Translations under genes and position numbers: made by a program | NCBI GenBank assembly: GCA_028023455.1 | Contig: JAQFVV010007280.1 | Location: 51,238-115,237 of the forward strand | Length of the DNA stretch: 64,000 nt | Reading direction: 5' to 3' | Source: Epiperipatus broadwayi | Lineage: Eukaryota > Onychophora > Udeonychophora > Euonychophora > Peripatidae | Notes under the pieces: generated by a model | Seen by the model: only the letters and a program-made list of their open reading frames with translations | Database searches by the model: none | What the model was told of the DNA's origin: nothing | Part shown: one piece after another, positions 58,312 to 64,000 of the stretch | Layout of the letters: every line of letters begins with the position of its first letter | Numbering within the stretch: the stretch's first letter is position 1

Positions 58312-60374
58312 TGTAACGATATATAAATATGTCGTTACATTAATTTAAAATAAAAACTTAAAAGTTCGCAAATAAAAGTAAAAAACTAAACGCTAAAATT
58401 AAAACATTGTTAAACGTGTATACATTCGCACAGATGTTAAACTTTAAAAATATTTTTTTTTTCATAAACAAAAAAAAAAAGTATTTGAATGTATTTTTTT
58501 TAAATAAAATTTTAATAAAAAAATAACGTAAGTTAAAATAAAAACAGGTATTAATTAATTCCTGTAATCTATAAAAGGAAATGATTGTTTATTAATTATC
58601 TAAAAGCTGTTTAATTAAAAAGTCAGATGGAAAGTTAGATAAGAGAAGAGATTTTAGCTTGACAAATGGAAGCACTAAGCCTTGGCCCGGACCATAATGA
58701 AAAAACAGATTAGTGACGTTTTGTTCATGGAATCCTGGTGGATAATATAAAAAGGGAAATACAGTTTTTTCTGACAGTTCCAGCGTTTTGTGTTTGAGAG
58801 ATGGGGTATGATGCACATACCACACTCTCTATAAAAAAAAATGAAAAGACTGTGATACCTTGAACCAGCTATTGCCATCTCCAGAACATTACCTTCCAAT
58901 GAAGGCGTCGCGGGAATTCCATAAGCTATATGAAAGGAACAATTATTAAAATCAATTAAGAATTTTCGTCAAGTTTTACAAATTGATAAACAAGCCAACT
59001 TAAATGTTAAAACGGACTCTTATCTGACTTTTGTAAGTTTTTAAATCAAATTAATAATGTTTAATTTTATATGTTTTCCGATGGACAAACATCATTTCCA
59101 TTTATTTTAATTGTATAAATTATTTATTGTTTAAATTTTAAATGTATGAAATTTAAGTTGTTTATAGACGCTTGCATGGATTCGTTTGCGGTTAATTATA
59201 TTTTGGTTTTCATATTTGATCAAAATATATAGACATTCGATAAATAATGATACCTCACGGTGAGTATCTAAAATGTATTTATTCGGATGTCTTTTAAGTT
59301 ATTGGTGACAATGCAAGTATCTTATGGTGAATACTATTGGGTTACTTATAAGTTTCCCTCTGCGATTGTCGGTATCAATAATTTTGTATTTTGATCGTTT
59401 ATGTTTATTTTGAAATGTTTTTGACCGTGGAATCTATGTAATCGATCTATACCCAACATTTTTAAACAAATCTGTGCGAACGTATATAAATGTTAAAATT
59501 AAGTCAGGCGCGAATGGCTATATAGTTTTGTAAAGTTGTATTAAGGGAGGGTAATCTTAGGTTATTCATTTCGTAGTTGAATTGGTTCAATGGATTGGAT
59601 ATATTTGTGTAATTAGTAGATGTAGTATGAGATCCGCTATGGGCAGGATTATAGATATACGCCACACACCCTCTGTTTGCCTATGGATGGGTTTGTAAGT
59701 CGGCAGAAGACCGCAGTCCATTCCTATGGAGTTTTTAGTTTATTGATCTACTTGCCCACAGATGTCACATTCCTGTTGGTGGAGAGTCAATGTCTTCTCT
59801 ATTTCTACTTATTGTTCAGATGTACATTCCTGACAATATAGTATTTTGTGTTGTCGTATCATGCTACATTGAATACATGAATGTATCAGATGGATTGGTG
59901 CCAGTTGATTGCGAAATTTGTTGCCTAAGGTTAAATCAGGGAAGAATATTTTCCTTTCAAATGCAGACCTATGTAGTCCATTCATACTCGACCCTCTAAA
60001 TAAAATATTAAACATTATAGCAAGCTATTTTAAATGTAAAATTAAAAATTAAGATAAAAATCTAAATGTTAAACTTATTCCTCGAATTTAGAATGATTTT
60101 ATATGTGCGTAAATAAATATTTTTCTGTGTTAATTTCTGGCAGTGGCTTTTATTATTTTTTTATATTTATATCTAAGGTTATATATTTTATTATCTCTGC
60201 GTCTCCACTGAGCTAGTGACAATGGGCTAACGATCTAAATATGTAAATAAAGTGGAATCCTAACAGCGCGTATCTGCCTACTTTATAAATTTTTCTAGGC
60301 TCAAATGCCTAGATGGTGCCCTTTGGTAGTGCGGTGCGGTGCGATGCGATCTCCCACTTCGTTTGGATCGTTAT
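58312..60374 (+). repeat. Long LTR-like unit 1
   Basis: It starts TGTAACGATATATAAATATG, with the internal hairpin TGTAACGA...TCGTTACA, and ends near GGATCGTTAT at 60365-60374. Ordered landmarks are AAAGTTCGCAAATAAAAG, a TATA-like AATATAAAAAGGG at 58743-58757, an X block (TAGACGCTTGCATGGATT ... ATTCGGATGTCTTTTAAG), a Y block (AAGTCAGGCGCGAATGGC ... CATACTCGACCCTC), and a Z block (GAGCTAGTGAC ... TTTTCTAGG...AAATGCCTAGATGG). No coding sequence. TG...CA ends of this kind are typical of Gypsy LTRs. Confidence 0.6.
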
Positions 60375-60472
60375 CGCTTACCTAAGGACCATTTACGTTC
60401 ACCTCCTCCCGACCAGAGTTCTAACTTTTTTTTTTTTAAATGTTTTTTGTTTTTTGAGGAAGTTTACTGATA

Positions 60473-61063
60473 TGTAACGATATATAAATATGTCGTTACA
60501 TTAATTTAAAATAAAAACTTAAAAGTTCGCAAATAAAAGGAAAAAACTAAACGCTAAAATTAAAACATTGTTAAACGTGTATACATTCGCACAGATGTTA
60601 AACTTTAAAAATATTTTTTTTCATAAACAAAAAAAAAAAAAAGTATTTGAATGTATTTTTTTTAAATAAAAAAATACAAGATTGAAATATAAAAATATTT
60701 TAATAAAAAAAATAACGTAAGTTAAAATAAAAGCAGGTATTAATTAATTCCTGTAATCTATAAAAGGAAATGATTGTTTATTAATTATCTAAAAGCTGTT
60801 TAATTAAAAAGTCAGATGGAAAGTTAGATAAGAGAAGAAAGAGATTTTAGCTTGACCAATGGAAGCACTAAGCCTTGGCTCGGACCATGGCGAAAAAACA
60901 GAGCTAGTGACATGGGCTAACGACCGGAACCAAAATATTTAAAAAAAAAAAATTTTTTTTTGACTTACGTATCTGCCTACTTTATAAATTTTTCTAGGTT
61001 CAAATGCCTAGATGGCGCCCCGTAGTGCAGATGACGTTAAGTCGCTTTCTCCGGATCGTTACA
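60473..61063 (+). repeat. LTR-like unit 2, internally deleted
   Basis: This 591-bp unit starts with the same TGTAACGATATATAAATATG as unit 1 and stays near-identical for about 400 bp. It then jumps to the Z block (GAGCTAGTGACATGGGC) and ends GGATCGTTACA, lacking X and Y. It is followed by ATGGCGAACCAACTCGGG, which may be a primer-binding-site-like sequence. The clean TGTAACGAT...ATCGTTACA ends define the element boundary best among the three units. Confidence 0.65.
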
Positions 61064-61794
61064 ATGGCGAACCAACTCGGGCCGATCTTTAATAAACCAC
61101 GTATACCCTGAGCAAATTTTGTCAAAATGAAATGTTTTATCTGTTTACATAAGTCGTATATTTTAAATCTTATAAAAGCACTGCCAGAAAGAAATTGCGC
61201 ATATATATTAAACACGAGAAAGTATAAATAATTTTAAAACTAATTTTTGTTAAAAAAAAAAAAAAAGTCAAAAGGTTGCGATTGATATGTTTTTTTTGTT
61301 GATATATATTATGCTTTTAGGTGTATAGGTGCACACAGCCACGTAAGTTTATGATCGAAATGTGGTGCCTTACAATGAGTACCTTTGGGAATTACTTCAG
61401 TGTAACCCTATGTATGCATTTCAATCAGTCATAAATAAGTTGGTGGTGTTTATAATTGTGCTGCAAATATACACGTTTAAACCCATTATTTCTTAAAACA
61501 TATTTATCTCAATGCAACCTTATTTAAATAAATAATTTATAAAATTTGCTTGTCATGCCGTGTGTAAAAATAAAATGGATAAAAAAAAAGTTAGAACTCT
61601 GGTCGGGAGGAGGTGAACGTAAATGGTCCTTAGGTAAGCGATAGTAAACATTTTTCTTTTTGTATAGTCTTTTTGTAAAATTATTAACCAGATGTTTTGT
61701 AAATGTCTTCGGCAATCGTGTACCGTAATTACTAACCCTAAGTAAAATTTTTTTTTTTTTTGATCATTTTTTTTTTTAAGTAACTTTTCTGATA
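61064..61794. other. Interval between LTR-like units 2 and 3
   Basis: It contains 61585-61640, an inverted copy of 60376-60425 (GTTAGAACTCTGGTCGGGAG, then GTGAACGTAAATGGTCC). A degenerate X-like stretch lies near 61315-61440 (GCCTTACAATGAGTACC). It ends TTCTGATA directly before unit 3, as ACTGATA precedes unit 2. It may be an internal retroelement remnant, but no gag or pol is visible. Confidence 0.45.
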
Positions 61795-63985
61795 TGTATT
61801 GAGCACAGACGTTCGTTACATTGTTTTTTTTTATATTTATTAAACATGAAAGTAAATCAAAAAGTTCGCATTTAAAAATTTTCTTTAAGAATTAAAAATT
61901 GAAATTAAATATCATCTTAAACTCGTATATATTAAATCGCACAGATAAAAAAAAAATTATTAAAATAAAACTGTATTAAAAATAGAAAAGGTATTTTAAA
62001 ACAAAAACTTAAAAAGATTTAGAGATAAAAATATATCTTTGATTTGGAAAACAGGTTAATTAAAGAGAAATGGAAATGATTGTTAATTAGTTAAATGTAA
62101 ACCAGCCTTGGGCATTTAAATGTAAAAACATCGGTCAGAGAGGAAAACAATAGAAACTTTTAGCAAATGAAATAAATCCATTGGGAAATCGGACCTCAAC
62201 GAAAAGGATCATCGCATCGATGACGTAATGTAAATTTAATCCTTCACATTAATATAAAAAGGACAAATTTGGAAATTATTAAGTAGTGAGTTATTGATGA
62301 TTATTACGATGTAACAGCTAGGTGTTAGTGCTGAGGGGATTGAAAAAGACGCACAGCTTCAATCCCTTCAGTTCTGCTAAAAAAGGAAGAAAAATGAACC
62401 ATCGTTTCTACATTGAGGACCAACTACACTAAAAAATCTCCGGATGGATAAATAAATCGGCCAACAGGATACCAATCTTCGGACGACGTGGGAATTCACG
62501 TTCAAACAGCAAGGAATATATGAAGATGAACTATTTAAATAACCGTAAGAACTTTAAAATTTATGAACAGTAAATTAAAAACTTTCCAGATTTAAATAAT
62601 TGCAATATTATTCTATCTGACCAACATTATTTATTAATTAGTTATAATTTTATTTAATGTATTTATTTTGTAAAATCATTTCCATTTATTTATTTTTTGT
62701 TCTTTAAGTTTTATTATGATTTTTGTTTTCCATTAAATTAATTATAAAAATGTTAAACTTAAGTTGGGCGTGAATGGCTGTATAGATTTGTAAAGTTATA
62801 TTAGGGGAGGGTAATCTTGGGTTATTTGTTTCGTGGTTAAATTGGGTCAATGGATTGGATATATTGGTGTGATTAGTAGATGTAATATTGATTCGCTACG
62901 GGCAGAATCGCTTCATACGCCGCACACTTCCGTTTGCCTATGGAAGGAATTATAAGTCGGATACCGCAGTTCCTTTCTATGGAGTTTTTTGTTTTATTGC
63001 TCTTCTTTGCAGATAGATGTAATATTCCTATCTCATAAGAGGCAATTTCTTCTCTTAACCTTTTGTGCTGCCGTATTTTATTACATTGAATACATCGATA
63101 TATCAGATGAATTGATGCCAGTTTGACTACGAATTTTAGCCTAAGGTTAAATAGGGATAGAATGTTTATTTTCAAAAGCAAATTTATGTGGTCTATTCAT
63201 ACCCGACCCTAAATAAAAATGCATTAAATTTAAGTTGTTTATAGACGCTTGCATGGATTGTTTATTGGTTAACTATGTTTTGCGTTTCCATATTTGATCA
63301 AAATATATAGACATTCGATAAATAATGATACCTTACGGTGAGTATCTAAAATGTATTTATTCGGATGTCTTTTAAATCATTGGTGACAATGCAAGTATCT
63401 TATGGTGAATACTACTGGGTTACTTATAAATTTCCCTCTGCAATTGCCAGTATCAATGATTTTATCTTTTGATCGTTTATGTTTACTTTGAAATGTTTTT
63501 AACAGTTGAAATCTATGTAACCGATGTATAGCAACATATTAAAACAAGCCTTTCATAAATTTGTCTGTGCGAACTTAATTAAAATGTAAAATTAGAATAT
63601 AATAGTAATTAAATGTAAATTAAAGTCAAAAATCAAAGCAAAAATAATGTTAAATGTTAAAATGTAAAACTAAAACTAAAATAATTTTAAATCTTATATA
63701 TATGTGCATAAATAAATGTTTGTATGTTAATTACTGGCAGTGGCTTATTTTATTTATTTTTTTAATATTGAAATATAATTAGATAAGATATTATATTATT
63801 TAATCTCTGCTATTCCACTGAGCTAGTGACATGGGCTAACGACCGGAATCAAAATTTAAAAAAAAAAAAAATTTTTTTTTTTTGACTGACGTATCTGCCT
63901 ACTTTATAAATTTTTCTAGGTTCAAATGCCTAGATGGCGCCCTGTAGTGCAGTTTACGTTAAGTCTCCTTTTCCGTATCGTTACA
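61795..63985 (+). repeat. Long LTR-like unit 3, with blocks in a different order
   Basis: It starts TGTATTGAGC (diverged) with CGTTACATT at 61814, then AAAAGTTCGCATTT, TCGCACAGAT and a TATA-like AATATAAAAAGGAC at 62249. It then has a Y block (62745-63220) before the X block (63225-63565), then the Z block, and ends GTATCGTTACA at 63985. In unit 1 the order is X then Y. It is followed by an ATATATATAT tract like the one preceding unit 1. Confidence 0.6.
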
Positions 63986-64000
63986 ATATATATATATGAT

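Noticed and set aside
14821-58312. TA-rich tracts as origins or regulatory elements
   Set aside because: They are ordinary microsatellites with nothing else to support a function.
59790-60015. ORFs on both strands in LTR-like unit 1
   Set aside because: They fall in the Y block, whose second copy at 62745-63220 does not keep the same frames open; no coding constraint.
51461-64000. Upstream HECTD2-like exon ending in a VRR...DSL-like segment
   Set aside because: I scanned the minus strand for it and found no matching frame with splice sites. It probably lies beyond the window.
1-64000. CRISPR array, operons, bacterial genes, rRNA
   Set aside because: No regularly spaced repeats, ribosome-binding sites or rRNA-like sequence. 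Spliced HECT exons and LINE/PLE/LTR elements mark eukaryotic DNA.

Overview
This window is A+T-rich metazoan nuclear DNA. It contains one host gene, read on the minus strand, broken into seven short exons (142..51460) by introns of up to about 16.5 kb. Joined in order, the exons read as one open frame across six compatible splice junctions and match the catalytic HECT region of HECTD2-type E3 ubiquitin ligases. The 5' exons lie beyond the right edge. The exons carrying the end of the C-lobe, including the catalytic cysteine, lie beyond the left edge. The long TE-filled introns and the mix of RTE LINEs, Penelope-like elements (PLEs), Ty3/Gypsy relics and tRNA-derived SINEs suggest an invertebrate with a large genome, such as a cephalopod or other mollusc, or possibly a chelicerate. 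The sequence does not settle which.

Layout, left to right. 142-257: HECT exon A. 1230-1534: foldback repeat. 3530-8163: two RTE-type LINE copies, the second inserted at the 3' end of the first with an 11-bp target-site duplication. 12353-12459: exon B. 13985-14590: inverted dimer of a PLE 3' end. 15280-17860: minus-strand cluster of a LINE 3' tail, a PLE fragment and an RTE 3' end. 18271-18358: exon C. 18950-19135: PLE tail. 21955-25005: nearly full-length but mutated PLE. 25579-25716: tRNA-derived mini-SINE. 27238-27312: exon D. 27960-28440: second LINE tail. 29400-31390: dispersed repeat whose shorter inverted copy is at 42490-43225. 31640-33560: complex block with a TATA/initiator promoter. 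35585-37726: decayed Gypsy element. 38021-42485: gag-only LTR retrotransposon with about 1.6-kb LTRs. 43267-43337: tRNA-like element. 43847-44008: exon E. 45653-46220: foldback MITE. 47015-48195: large inverted PLE dimer. 49153-49272: mini-SINE with a 14-bp target-site duplication. 51165-51256 and 51328-51460: exons F and G. 51650-52140: third PLE inverted dimer. 52154-52681: MITE. 52972-53064: near-perfect hairpin. 54125-54430: foldback. 54955-56115: Gypsy integrase end and a second PLE lineage. 58312-63985: three related long LTR-like units.

Only the ubiquitin ligase exons look functional. Every transposon-encoded frame has stops, frameshifts or lost catalytic residues. The most interesting signals are (1) ~100-bp tRNA-like SINEs bounded by TGTCA/TGACA whose tRNA bodies differ between copies; (2) a tRNA-like A-box/B-box module inside the 3' region of one PLE family; (3) repeated inverted dimers of that PLE's 3' end; and (4) the gag-only, large-LTR element.
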